This document shows positions 1 through 5,960 of a DNA stretch of 14,244 nucleotides, in pieces; positions within the stretch are counted from its first letter, which is position 1; every line of letters starts with the position of its first letter. The stretch is from UBA4717 sp045536775 (lineage in GTDB: Bacteria > Bacillota > Clostridia > Oscillospirales > CAG-272). The stretch covers positions 1-14,244 of the forward strand of contig JAZSOD010000047.1 in NCBI GenBank assembly GCA_045536775.1, in the 5' to 3' direction. Under the pieces are notes generated by a model, which saw only the letters and a program-made list of their open reading frames with translations, did not search any database and was not told the DNA's origin. Made by a program: the position numbers and the translations under genes.

Positions 1-63
1 CGCTTGGCCTCCGACTTGGGCGGCAAGGACAAGGTCGCGCAGGGGAGAACGATGGGATGTCAT
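1..63 (-). CDS. 5' end of an unidentified protein (partial, runs off window)
   Basis: Reading leftward, an ATG at 63-61 opens 21 sense codons that reach the window edge without a stop: MTSHRSPLRDLVLAAQVGGQA. A perfect AGGAGG ribosome binding site lies at 71-76, seven bases before the ATG, so the start is well supported. Too little is present to name a family; the end is hydrophobic and small-residue rich. The gene is 134 bases downstream of the DUF4838 stop on the same strand. It has its own strong promoter (173-201), but an intrinsic terminator (80-122) sits between that promoter and this ribosome binding site, so expression may depend on attenuation or read-through. Confidence 0.7.
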   Translation of the reverse strand, partial: MTSHRSPLRDLVLAAQVGGQA

Positions 64-79
64 GGAAAAACCTCCTGAG

Positions 80-122
80 AAAAAACAAAGGCAGCACACC
101 CGGGGTTCCGGGTGCGGCTGCC
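80..122 (-). terminator. Intrinsic terminator between DUF4838 gene and partial gene
   Basis: Arms 90-95 and 117-122 (GGCAGC/GCTGCC) plus 97-103 and 108-114 (CACCCGG/CCGGGTG) pair around a GGTT loop, with a small internal loop. On the minus strand the hairpin is followed by TTTGTTTTTT (89-80). It ends transcription from the DUF4838 gene and also lies in the leader of the next gene, only three bases before its ribosome binding site. Confidence 0.88.
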
Positions 123-172
123 TTCGTGGCTTTGATAACAAAGAGGTATGCGAACGTCTTCGTGACGGGAAA

Positions 173-201
173 AGTATAGCACGGATGGCGGATTTTGTCA
201 A
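173..201 (-). promoter_or_regulatory. Sigma-A type promoter overlapping the DUF4838 stop codon
   Basis: On the minus strand, TTGACA (201-196), a 17-base spacer and TATACT (178-173) match consensus almost perfectly. The TGA inside the -35 box is the stop codon of the DUF4838 gene. Transcription would start near 166 and give a leader of roughly 100 bases to the ATG at 63. That leader contains the small hairpins CGAA-GACG-TTCG and CTTTG-TTAT-CAAAG and then the terminator at 80-122. Confidence 0.8.
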
Positions 202-1832
202 GGCATGGGAAAGCCCTCGCGGTAGAAGACGATGCCCATCTCCTTGAGCTTCGGGTAATAGCGCTCGCGGGTGATCTGCTCCGGCAGGAAGGAGAGCACG
301 CCGGGGGCGCAGAGCTTCAGCACCTCGAGAGAGAGGCGGGCAAGCTTCAGACGATGGCGCACGGCATCGGAATCGGCGAGGGCATCCGCCTCATCAAAGA
401 GGGCGACCCAGGAGGCGTAATCCGCGCGGAAGGCGTTGGTGCTTTCCAGATCCATCATTTCGTAGCCGAAAATGGTGGGGGAATAGGAGTAAATGCCGGA
501 ATGCTGGCGCAGGGCGCGCTCGTGCAGGGAGAGAATGTAGCGGTAAACTGGCTCCCAGGCGGCGCCGTAGTAGTTCTGCAGGAACTCCAGCATGTGGCCG
601 CGGTAGGTCTCCTCGTCCATGTCGGGATCCCAAAGAAGCTTTGCAAGGAGGTATGCGCGCAGGGCGTTGAGTTCGCCGTCCACCTTGTTCTGATAGTCGC
701 CTTCCTCGAAAACGCCGATAGCATTGCACTTGTAGAAGAAGTTGACGTTCTCACGGATGGAGAAAAGATCGGGGAAGGGCAGCAGATACCGGGAGAAGTT
801 GGTGCAGTAGTCCCAGATGAAGAGCTTGCCGGAAATGGCGCTCCAGTCGCGCAGATCCTGGGCGAGGGAGACGGTGCCGTAGATGGAATCCTCCGTGGCG
901 CGGCATTCCGACTCAATGGGGTGGGCAAAGCAGCTCTCAATGGTGCAGAAGCGCACCACCACGTTGTGGCGCGGGCGGACGGTCCTGGGTGCCTTGCGGG
1001 TGTAGCGGTAGGCAAAGGTGTCCACCAGCACGTCGGGATAATCGGGCTCCAGCGCCTCGGCAATGCGGTTGACAAAGGAGATCATGGTGCCGGCAAAGCT
1101 GCCCTCGCGCTCGTCGATCTCGCGGCATCTCTCGCAGGTGCAGCCGCCCTGATGGCCGTAGCCGTCGTTTTGGGTGACGGAGATGACGGCGGCATCGGGA
1201 TTGGCATCCAGCCACTTGCGGCAGTTTTTTAGAACCGTCTGGAAGACCTTTTCGTCTGTCAGGCAGGGCTGCTCACCGGTCTTGACATTTTCCATCTCTG
1301 CAAGCTGGCAGATGGTGTGGGCAATGGACTCGGCAAAGAAATACTGTCCGCCGGGGATGTCCTTGGGAAGGCTTGCGTTGACCTTGTTTTTGACCTTGCA
1401 GGCAGGGCTCATGGCGGCAAGGAATACGTCGCGGTAGCAGAAGGCGGGGTGCTTTTCAATGCGAAGATCCCCGGGCAGGACGAGGGTCTCCGCCGGGGGG
1501 ATGAGCTCGCAGTCCTCGGCAAAGAAACGGCAGCCGAAGCAATCCTCCAGCAGGGTATAAACGCCGTAGATCACGCCGCGGGGGCCTTCGCCGCGGATGA
1601 GAATATCTTCACCGTCGGCCTCAATGACAAAGCCCTCGGCGTTGCGCATGGCATGGACATCTTTCTCGGGAAGGATCAGGCGGATAGCGGGACCGTCGCC
1701 GGTCTCGGGCAGACGGACACCGCAGATCTTTTCGATATAGGCGGCAAGCTCACCGGCGGCAAATTCCGTGCCGGGGCAGCTTTCGATATGGTAGCGGCTT
1801 TCGCCGCCGCGGGCGAGAAAAAGCTCTTTCAT
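198..1832 (-). CDS. DUF4838 domain-containing protein (glycosidase-like, cytosolic)
   Basis: A 544-residue protein typical in length and layout for the DUF4838 family. Residues ~1-130 form the N-terminal alpha/beta domain shared with alpha-glucuronidase/GH20-type proteins (GVYTLLEDCFGCRFF near 90-104). The DUF4838 core occupies roughly 200-475, with CTCERCREID near 231, QDLRDWS, KLFIWDYCTNF, GVFEEGDY and LRAYLLAKLLWDPD. Members are found with carbohydrate-active genes, but substrate and reaction are not established; a role in polysaccharide or glycan breakdown is inference. No signal peptide is seen. A GTG at 1847 would extend the frame by five codons, but GAGG at 1845-1842 is correctly spaced for the ATG at 1832. 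The gene is clearly GC-richer than DNA right of about 1.9 kb. Confidence 0.88.
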   Translation of the reverse strand: MKELFLARGGESRYHIESCPGTEFAAGELAAYIEKICGVRLPETGDGPAIRLILPEKDVHAMRNAEGFVIEADGEDILIRGEGPRGVIYGVYTLLEDCFGCRFFAEDCELIPPAETLVLPGDLRIEKHPAFCYRDVFLAAMSPACKVKNKVNASLPKDIPGGQYFFAESIAHTICQLAEMENVKTGEQPCLTDEKVFQTVLKNCRKWLDANPDAAVISVTQNDGYGHQGGCTCERCREIDEREGSFAGTMISFVNRIAEALEPDYPDVLVDTFAYRYTRKAPRTVRPRHNVVVRFCTIESCFAHPIESECRATEDSIYGTVSLAQDLRDWSAISGKLFIWDYCTNFSRYLLPFPDLFSIRENVNFFYKCNAIGVFEEGDYQNKVDGELNALRAYLLAKLLWDPDMDEETYRGHMLEFLQNYYGAAWEPVYRYILSLHERALRQHSGIYSYSPTIFGYEMMDLESTNAFRADYASWVALFDEADALADSDAVRHRLKLARLSLEVLKLCAPGVLSFLPEQITRERYYPKLKEMGIVFYREGFPMP

Positions 1833-1904
1833 ATACAGGTACCTCACAGGGCTTTAAAATGTACGGGCACAGCCCTCCGGAACAGGGGAGAGCCCTACCT
1901 GCTT

Positions 1905-1932
1905 ATTGTAGCATAAATGCAAAAAAAAGCAA
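1905..1932 (-). promoter_or_regulatory. Probable promoter of the DUF4838 gene
   Basis: On the minus strand TTGCTT (1932-1927), a 16-base spacer and TACAAT (1910-1905) give a fair sigma-A match. The transcript would start near 1898 with a leader of about 65 bases. In that leader, AGGGCT near its 5' end could pair with AGCCCT just before the ribosome binding site. It is divergent from the tRNA-Gln promoter. Confidence 0.5.
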
Positions 1933-1964
1933 TCGTAATTTTCGGCCATGCGGAAGGAAATCTC

Positions 1965-1993
1965 TTTGCAAACGCCGGGGATTGTGGTATAAT
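1965..1993 (+). promoter_or_regulatory. Promoter of tRNA-Gln
   Basis: TTTGCA (1965-1970), a 17-base spacer and TATAAT (1988-1993) with an extended TGG before the -10. The -10 ends 14 bases before the mature tRNA 5' end, leaving about seven bases of 5' leader for RNase P to remove. Confidence 0.85.
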
Positions 1994-2007
1994 AACAAAA
2001 AACATAT

Positions 2008-2082
2008 TGGGGTGTCGCCAAGCGGTAAGGCAACGGACTTTGACTCCGTTATTCGCCGGTTCGAACCCGGCCATCCCAGCCA
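2008..2082 (+). tRNA. tRNA-Gln (anticodon UUG)
   Basis: A 75-base cloverleaf. The acceptor 5' strand TGGGGTG (2008-2014) pairs with CATCCCA (2072-2078) with one G-T wobble. The D arm contains GCCAAGCGGTAAGGC, the anticodon arm ACGGA-CTTTGAC-TCCGT gives anticodon TTG, and the T arm contains GGTTCGAACCC. The discriminator is G and CCA is encoded (2080-2082). U1 opposite A72 is the usual bacterial glutamine tRNA identity feature. It has its own promoter and terminator, so it is monocistronic. Confidence 0.97.
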
Positions 2083-2174
2083 AAAATCTCCTCGGACGTA
2101 GTTCGGGGAGATTTTTACCTTTTCACTCTTCACTCTTCACTTTTCACTAAATCCGTCCGAGGAGATTTTTGGCA
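2079..2174. repeat. 20-bp perfect inverted repeat copying the tRNA 3' end and terminator arm
   Basis: Bases 2079-2098 (GCC of the tRNA 3' end plus the terminator 5' arm) recur as an exact reverse complement at 2155-2174. The second copy is also a 14/16 direct repeat of the terminator 3' arm (2101-2116 against 2156-2171). Three related arms thus lie within 96 bases, with a heptamer array between the second and third. This looks like a duplication associated with a small insertion next to the tRNA. Confidence 0.8.
2082..2116 (+). terminator. tRNA-Gln terminator
   Basis: The 16-base arm 2082-2097 pairs with 2101-2116 (two G-T wobbles) around a three-base loop, ending in TTTTT. The 5' arm begins at the final A of the tRNA CCA. 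A second, exact complement of this arm lies further right at 2155-2174. Confidence 0.85.
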
Positions 2175-2201
2175 AAGTAATAAGTAATAGTGAATAGTGA
2201 A
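2122..2201. repeat. Two opposed arrays of four tandem heptamers
   Basis: Plus-strand units TTCACTC, TTCACTC, TTCACTT, TTCACTA fill 2122-2149 with no gap. Read on the minus strand, 2201-2174 holds TTCACTA, TTCACTA, TTACTTA, TTACTTT, also gap-free. The arrays point toward each other across the 20-base terminator-arm copy at 2155-2174. Isolated related units occur at 2232-2238 (TTCACTT) and, inverted, at 2247-2253. Unit length is constant at seven while the last base varies. Function unknown. Confidence 0.8.
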
Positions 2202-2212
2202 AAAGTGTGGTT

Positions 2213-2231
2213 GATTTTGCTGCGCAAAATC
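2213..2231. repeat. Short perfect hairpin GATTTTGC-TGC-GCAAAATC
   Basis: An 8-base perfect inverted repeat with a three-base loop lies between the heptamer arrays and the promoter of the four-helix gene. No T-run follows, so it is not an intrinsic terminator. It looks like part of the same repeat block. Confidence 0.6.
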
Positions 2232-2242
2232 TTCACTTTAAG

Positions 2243-2271
2243 TTGAAAAGTAATAGGTTTTATGGTATAAT
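2243..2271 (+). promoter_or_regulatory. Promoter of the four-helix-bundle gene
   Basis: TTGAAA (2243-2248), a 17-base spacer and TATAAT (2266-2271) preceded by TGG. Start of transcription would be near 2278, leaving a leader of about 22 bases with a weak AGAAG ribosome binding site before the ATG at 2301. Confidence 0.75.
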
Positions 2272-2300
2272 GGAATAAAATCAAAAAGAAGATACGTAAT

Positions 2301-2645
2301 ATGTCCGAAAGTCCTTTGATGATAAAGTCCAAAGCGTTTGCTTTGGAGGTTATTCGCGCTTGCAAGGTGTTGAGAGAAGCAAGATGTGAAAGTGCGTTGA
2401 TCAATCAGTTTTTACGTTCAGGAACGAGCATCGGCGCGAATATTCGTGAGGCTTTCTACGCCCACGGCAAGGCGGATTTTGTGGCAAAATTACATATTGC
2501 CCTCAAAGAATGCTCCGAAACCGAATATTGGCTTGAACTTTTAATCGAAAGCGGATATTATCACGATAAAACGATTTTGAATAGGTGTGTTGAGGTGAAA
2601 AGAATTCTGATTGCCTCTATCAACACAGCAAAAGACAAACAATAA
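2301..2645 (+). CDS. Four-helix-bundle protein (23S rRNA intervening-sequence / Avd-like family)
   Basis: A 114-residue, almost wholly helical protein. It carries the family hallmark FLRSGTSIGANIREA (residues 38-52) followed by KADFVAKLHIALKECSETEYWLELL, which defines the TIGR02436/PF05635 four-helix-bundle family. Relatives are encoded inside intervening sequences of 23S rRNA genes, and a related fold (Avd) is the accessory protein of diversity-generating retroelements; pentamers that bind nucleic acid are known for Avd. Free-standing copies such as this have no established role. No rRNA, reverse transcriptase or variable repeat is present here. The gene has its own promoter and terminator and sits right after tRNA-Gln and the heptamer repeat block, suggesting one small element. 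Family assignment is firm; function is not. Confidence 0.92.
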   Translation: MSESPLMIKSKAFALEVIRACKVLREARCESALINQFLRSGTSIGANIREAFYAHGKADFVAKLHIALKECSETEYWLELLIESGYYHDKTILNRCVEVKRILIASINTAKDKQ

Positions 2646-2655
2646 AGCAAGAAAA

Positions 2656-2687
2656 GCGGAGATTTCGAGAGATTTCTCCGTTTTTTT
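2656..2687 (+). terminator. Terminator of the four-helix-bundle gene
   Basis: CGGAGA (2657-2662) pairs with TCTCCG (2675-2680) across a 12-base loop, followed directly by seven T. It lies 10 bases after the stop codon. On the minus strand it is followed only by CTTTTCTT, so it works mainly on the plus strand. Confidence 0.75.
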
Positions 2688-2858
2688 CGTCCCTAAAGTT
2701 TTTCAGAATTTTGTAGATGCATTTCGGGCTTTTCGGCTCTGTAGACAGATTCAAACTACCACACCGTAGAGGAGTGGTTTCCCCTCCCGAAATATTCCGC
2801 CTCCAAGCAGGCGAAAGGAGCAAACTGTATAGTGTAGTAGTATAGTATACGATAATAT
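2688..2858. other. Gene-free tract with small hairpins, nothing identified
   Basis: No supported gene lies between the two terminators. The tract holds small inverted repeats (GGAG 2771-2774 with CTCC 2784-2787; CGCCT 2798-2802 with AGGCG 2809-2813). It ends in an AT-rich stretch with repeated TATAC/GTATA words (2828-2858). A 67-codon minus-strand frame crosses it from a TTG with no ribosome binding site and is not believed. Its even base composition and hairpins leave a structured RNA or repeat possible. Confidence 0.4.
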
Positions 2859-2888
2859 AAAACCGACCGCAGAACTGCGGTCGGTTTT
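2859..2888. terminator. Bidirectional terminator after the FAD oxidoreductase
   Basis: A perfect 14-base stem (2859-2872 with 2875-2888) with an A-run on the left and a T-run on the right. It works for the minus-strand oxidoreductase, which stops four bases away, and would also stop plus-strand read-through from the four-helix gene. Confidence 0.88.
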
Positions 2889-2891
2889 ATG

Positions 2892-4295
2892 CTATTTATC
2901 TTCTTTTTCTGCAAGCTTACGTCCCATAAGCACACCCATTGCGGATGCCATCATAAGACCTCTCGTCCATCCCGACGAGTCTCCAAGACAGTGAAGTCCC
3001 TCAACGCTTGTGTTGAGGTTTTCGTCGGTTTTCACTCTGTTACTGTAGAACTTAAGCTCGGGCGAATACAAAAGCGTTTCCTCTGATGCAAATCCCGGAA
3101 CTACCTCATCTACCGCCTTGATAAAGTTGATTATGTTCATCATAGCACGGTAAGGCATTGCGGCGGTGATATCACCTGCAACCGCGTCGGGTATAGTCGG
3201 CTTTACGTTGGAGAAGGCAAGCTCCTTCTGCCACGTGCGCTTTCCGTCAAGAATGTCGCCGTATCTCTGGACGAGAATGTGTCCCGTTCCGAGCATATTG
3301 GTAAGCTCTCCTACCTTTCTCGCGTATTCGATAGGATGATCGAACGGCTCTCTGAAGTTGTGAGAAACAAGGATAGCGAGATTGGTGTTATCACTCTTGA
3401 TTTCTTTATACGAGTGACCGTTTACTACCGCAAGTCCGTTGTCGTAATTCTCCTGCGCCACAAATCCGCCGGGATTCTGACAGAAGGTTCTTACTTTATT
3501 CTTGAACGGCTTCGGCCATCCGATAAGCTTTGACTCGTAAAGCACCTCGTTGACCTTTTCCATAACCTCGTTACGAACCTCGACACGCACACCGATGTCG
3601 ACGGTACCGGGCTGATGCTCAATGCCGTTTTCGCTGCAAAGGTTTTCGAGCCATTCAGCGCCGCGGCGTCCCGTCGCGATAATGGTGGTTTCTGCGTCTA
3701 TATCGTAAGTACTGCCCTTTTCGGTAACCGTAACACCGTAGCAAACACCGTCAACAATTTTGATGGTATTGCACTCGCATCCGAATTTAAGCTCAACTCC
3801 GTTTTCCTCGAGATACTTTTCGAGCTTGTAATATATCTCCTGTGCTTTTTCCGTGCCAAGATGTCTGATAGGACAGTCAACAAGCTTAAGTCCTGCCTTG
3901 ATAGCTCTCTTTCTGATCTCCTTGACCTCCTCGGGATTGCTTATTCCCTCGATCTTGGAGTCCGCGCCGAATTCAAGATAAATCTTGTCCGTATAATTAA
4001 TAAGCTCAACCGCAAGGTCTTCTCCGATAAGGCTGGGAAGGTCACCGCCTACCTCGGGAGAAAGCGAGAGCTTGCCGTCCGAAAATGCGCCCGCGCCCGA
4101 AAAGCCTGTCGTTATATGACAGTAAGGCTTACAGTCAACGCAACGCTGAGTTTCCTTTTTTGGACATCTGCGCTTTTCAATAGGACTTCCTTTTTCAACA
4201 ATCGTTATTTTCTTTTTGCTTCCGTGTCTGATAAGCTCTATTGCGGTAAATATTCCCGCAGGACCTGCTCCTACGATAACTACGTCTGTTCTCAT
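2892..4295 (-). CDS. NAD(P)/FAD-dependent oxidoreductase (COG2509-type dehydrogenase)
   Basis: A 467-residue flavoprotein. The N-terminus DVVIVGAGPAG (residues 4-14) is a Rossmann dinucleotide-binding motif, with the ribose-binding acid at E34 (VEKG). The family region CPKKETQRCVDCKPYC (residues 44-59) precedes TGFSGAGAFSDGKL (63-75), characteristic of uncharacterised FAD-dependent dehydrogenases of COG2509. The C-terminus has a second FAD-contact motif, CLGDSSGWTRGLMMASAMG. Substrate is unknown. The four close cysteines C44, C52, C55 and C59 could bind metal or be redox active. The frame is open to 4340, but AAAGGAAG at 4309-4302 fixes the ATG at 4295. No signal peptide, so cytosolic. It has its own promoter and terminator and is divergent from the amino-acid permease. 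Confidence 0.9.
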   Translation of the reverse strand: MRTDVVIVGAGPAGIFTAIELIRHGSKKKITIVEKGSPIEKRRCPKKETQRCVDCKPYCHITTGFSGAGAFSDGKLSLSPEVGGDLPSLIGEDLAVELINYTDKIYLEFGADSKIEGISNPEEVKEIRKRAIKAGLKLVDCPIRHLGTEKAQEIYYKLEKYLEENGVELKFGCECNTIKIVDGVCYGVTVTEKGSTYDIDAETTIIATGRRGAEWLENLCSENGIEHQPGTVDIGVRVEVRNEVMEKVNEVLYESKLIGWPKPFKNKVRTFCQNPGGFVAQENYDNGLAVVNGHSYKEIKSDNTNLAILVSHNFREPFDHPIEYARKVGELTNMLGTGHILVQRYGDILDGKRTWQKELAFSNVKPTIPDAVAGDITAAMPYRAMMNIINFIKAVDEVVPGFASEETLLYSPELKFYSNRVKTDENLNTSVEGLHCLGDSSGWTRGLMMASAMGVLMGRKLAEKEDK

Positions 4296-4382
4296 AGTAA
4301 TCTTCCTTTCCGTCGGGGCAAAAAAATAACCGCGTATCACGGGAATACACGGCAGTCTTCTGCAAAATTTATATCCTTCTCT

Positions 4383-4411
4383 ATTATATTATAAACAAGC
4401 ACTTTTGTCAA
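4383..4411 (-). promoter_or_regulatory. Promoter of the FAD oxidoreductase
   Basis: On the minus strand, perfect TTGACA (4411-4406), a 17-base spacer and perfect TATAAT (4388-4383). Start near 4376, giving a leader of about 80 bases. Back-to-back with the permease promoter: the two -35 boxes are 17 bases apart. Confidence 0.88.
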
Positions 4412-4428
4412 TAGCTTTTTTCTTACAG

Positions 4429-4457
4429 TTGACTAAGTAACGGTTTTGTGGTAAAAT
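4429..4457 (+). promoter_or_regulatory. Promoter of the APC permease
   Basis: TTGACT (4429-4434), a 17-base spacer and TAAAAT (4452-4457) with a TGG extension. The leader to the ATG at 4492 is about 28 bases and holds a good GGAGGT ribosome binding site. Confidence 0.82.
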
Positions 4458-4491
4458 ATAGAATACAAGATCTCGTACGGAGGTTAGCCCT

Positions 4492-5925
4492 ATGAACAAT
4501 AATCTTGAAAAGAAATACGGTCTTTTTACCGCGATCTCGATGGTTGTCGGAATCGTTATCGGCAGCGGTATTTTCTTTAAGGCACAAAATATCCTTACAA
4601 GCACAAACGGCAATATGCCGCTCGGCATTTTAGCCTGGCTTATAGGCGGCGCGATCATGATGATATGCGCGTACTGCTTTGCGACCCTTGCTACCGTCTA
4701 TGACAGATCAACGGGGCTTATCGACTACGCCGCAGAAGTATGCGGGCACAAATACGCTTATCTCCTCGGCTGGTTTTTCACAGTTATCTACACTCCCTGT
4801 ATCACGTCTACTCTTGCGTGGGTATCGGCGAGGTACACTCTCGTTATTTTCGGAGATATGGATCCGACAACGGGACGTTGCCTTGCGCTCACCTGTCTGT
4901 TCCTCATAGCGTCGTACGCACTCAATTTCTTATCTCCCGTGCTTGCGGGTAAGTTTCAAGTATCAACAACAGTCATAAAGCTTATTCCAATTATTCTTAT
5001 GGCGATTGTCGGAACCGTATACGGTCTATTCATAACACCCGAGACCGCGTCCGAGCCTCTGCTTATCACAAACTTCCAGTCATGGCATAACAGCGGCACC
5101 GATGTACTTTTCGGCGCAGTAGTATCCGCTGCGTTTGCGTACGAGGGTTGGATACTTGCTACATCAATAAGCGGTGAAATTAAGGATGCGAAGAAAAATC
5201 TTCCCCGCGCTCTTATTATCGGATGCGCGATCGTTATGCTCGCGTACATTCTTTACTATATCGGCGTTGCGGGCGGTGCTACGGTTGACACGCTTATCGA
5301 AAGCGGTGCGACTCAGGCATTCACCAACATATTTACAAAAGCAGGCGGAGTGATACTCAACGTATTCGTTGCAGTGTCCTGTATAGGTACGCTGAACGGT
5401 CTCGTGCTTTCCTGCTCGAGAAATATGTACTCGATAGCAAACAGAAGTCAGGGACCGAAGCCGAAAATGTTCTCGCAGATAGACAGCTACACCAATATTC
5501 CCACAAACTCCGCAGTCATCGGTCTGCTCTTTACTGCCGTGTGGCTCTTCTACTTCTACGCCGCAAACCTCGATAATATTTTCGTGGCGACATACTCGTC
5601 AGACGGCGCAAACGCACTTGTAAGGCTTCTCGGTACTCTCAGCGCCGACGGCAGCGTTTACACGGTTAACTGGTTTGGCTTTGATTCATCCGAGCTTCCG
5701 ATAGTCGCGCTCTACGCATTCTACGTTCCACTATTCATCGGAATGACAAGAATGAAAGAGCTATCCTTTACAAAACGCATAATCTTACCCGTGCTTGCGG
5801 TGCTCGCGTCGGTATTTATGGTAATATCGGCGATATACGCGCACAAGTGGGGAGTCCTCTACTTCGTGATAGTATGCGCCGTGATAATGGCGATCGGTGC
5901 TGTGCTTATGAAGAGTAAGGAATAA
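4492..5925 (+). CDS. APC-superfamily amino-acid permease
   Basis: A 477-residue polytopic membrane protein with about 12 hydrophobic segments. The first segment carries the substrate-binding GSGIFF motif (residues 24-29) in the context KYGLFTAISMVVGIVIGSGIFFKAQNIL. A sixth-segment signature, AFAYEGWILATSISGEIKDAKKNLPRAL, is typical of the LAT/APC amino-acid transporter group. It should import or exchange an amino acid across the cytoplasmic membrane; the substrate cannot be read from sequence (serine/threonine or branched-chain types share these motifs). The start follows CGGAGGTTAGCCCT with ideal spacing. It is monocistronic, with its own promoter and a terminator 10 bases after the stop. 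Confidence 0.92.
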   Translation: MNNNLEKKYGLFTAISMVVGIVIGSGIFFKAQNILTSTNGNMPLGILAWLIGGAIMMICAYCFATLATVYDRSTGLIDYAAEVCGHKYAYLLGWFFTVIYTPCITSTLAWVSARYTLVIFGDMDPTTGRCLALTCLFLIASYALNFLSPVLAGKFQVSTTVIKLIPIILMAIVGTVYGLFITPETASEPLLITNFQSWHNSGTDVLFGAVVSAAFAYEGWILATSISGEIKDAKKNLPRALIIGCAIVMLAYILYYIGVAGGATVDTLIESGATQAFTNIFTKAGGVILNVFVAVSCIGTLNGLVLSCSRNMYSIANRSQGPKPKMFSQIDSYTNIPTNSAVIGLLFTAVWLFYFYAANLDNIFVATYSSDGANALVRLLGTLSADGSVYTVNWFGFDSSELPIVALYAFYVPLFIGMTRMKELSFTKRIILPVLAVLASVFMVISAIYAHKWGVLYFVIVCAVIMAIGAVLMKSKE

Positions 5926-5935
5926 ACGCAAAAGC

Positions 5936-5960
5936 AAGCCGCGTAACGCGGCTTACTTTT
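5936..5960. terminator. Bidirectional terminator between permease and HTH gene
   Basis: AAGCCGCG (5936-5943) pairs with CGCGGCTT (5947-5954) around a TAA loop, followed on the plus strand by ACTTTTTACTTT. On the minus strand it follows the regulator stop codon and is trailed by GCTTTTGC, so it serves both convergent genes, more strongly the permease. Confidence 0.75.

Noticed and set aside
80..166. preQ1 or other known short riboswitch in the leader of the partial gene
   Set aside because: The leader lacks the conserved preQ1 sequence and no known aptamer core could be recognised.
195..1232. 345-codon plus-strand open frame
   Set aside because: It is antisense to the DUF4838 gene in GC-rich DNA, where long shadow frames are common; its product is low-complexity Gly/Ala/Val with no recognisable motif.
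1895..2133. Minus-strand frames giving AGFEPANNG or GWPGSNRRITES peptides
   Set aside because: These are translations across the antisense of tRNA-Gln, a well-known spurious annotation.
2118..2255. CRISPR array or diversity-generating retroelement
   Set aside because: The repeat units are only seven bases with no spacers, and no cas gene, reverse transcriptase or template/variable repeat pair is present.
2620..2823. 67-codon minus-strand frame
   Set aside because: It starts at a TTG without a ribosome binding site and overlaps the end of the four-helix gene and its terminator.
3615..4394. 259-codon plus-strand frame
   Set aside because: It lies fully antisense to the well-supported FAD oxidoreductase and has no ribosome binding site or family motif.
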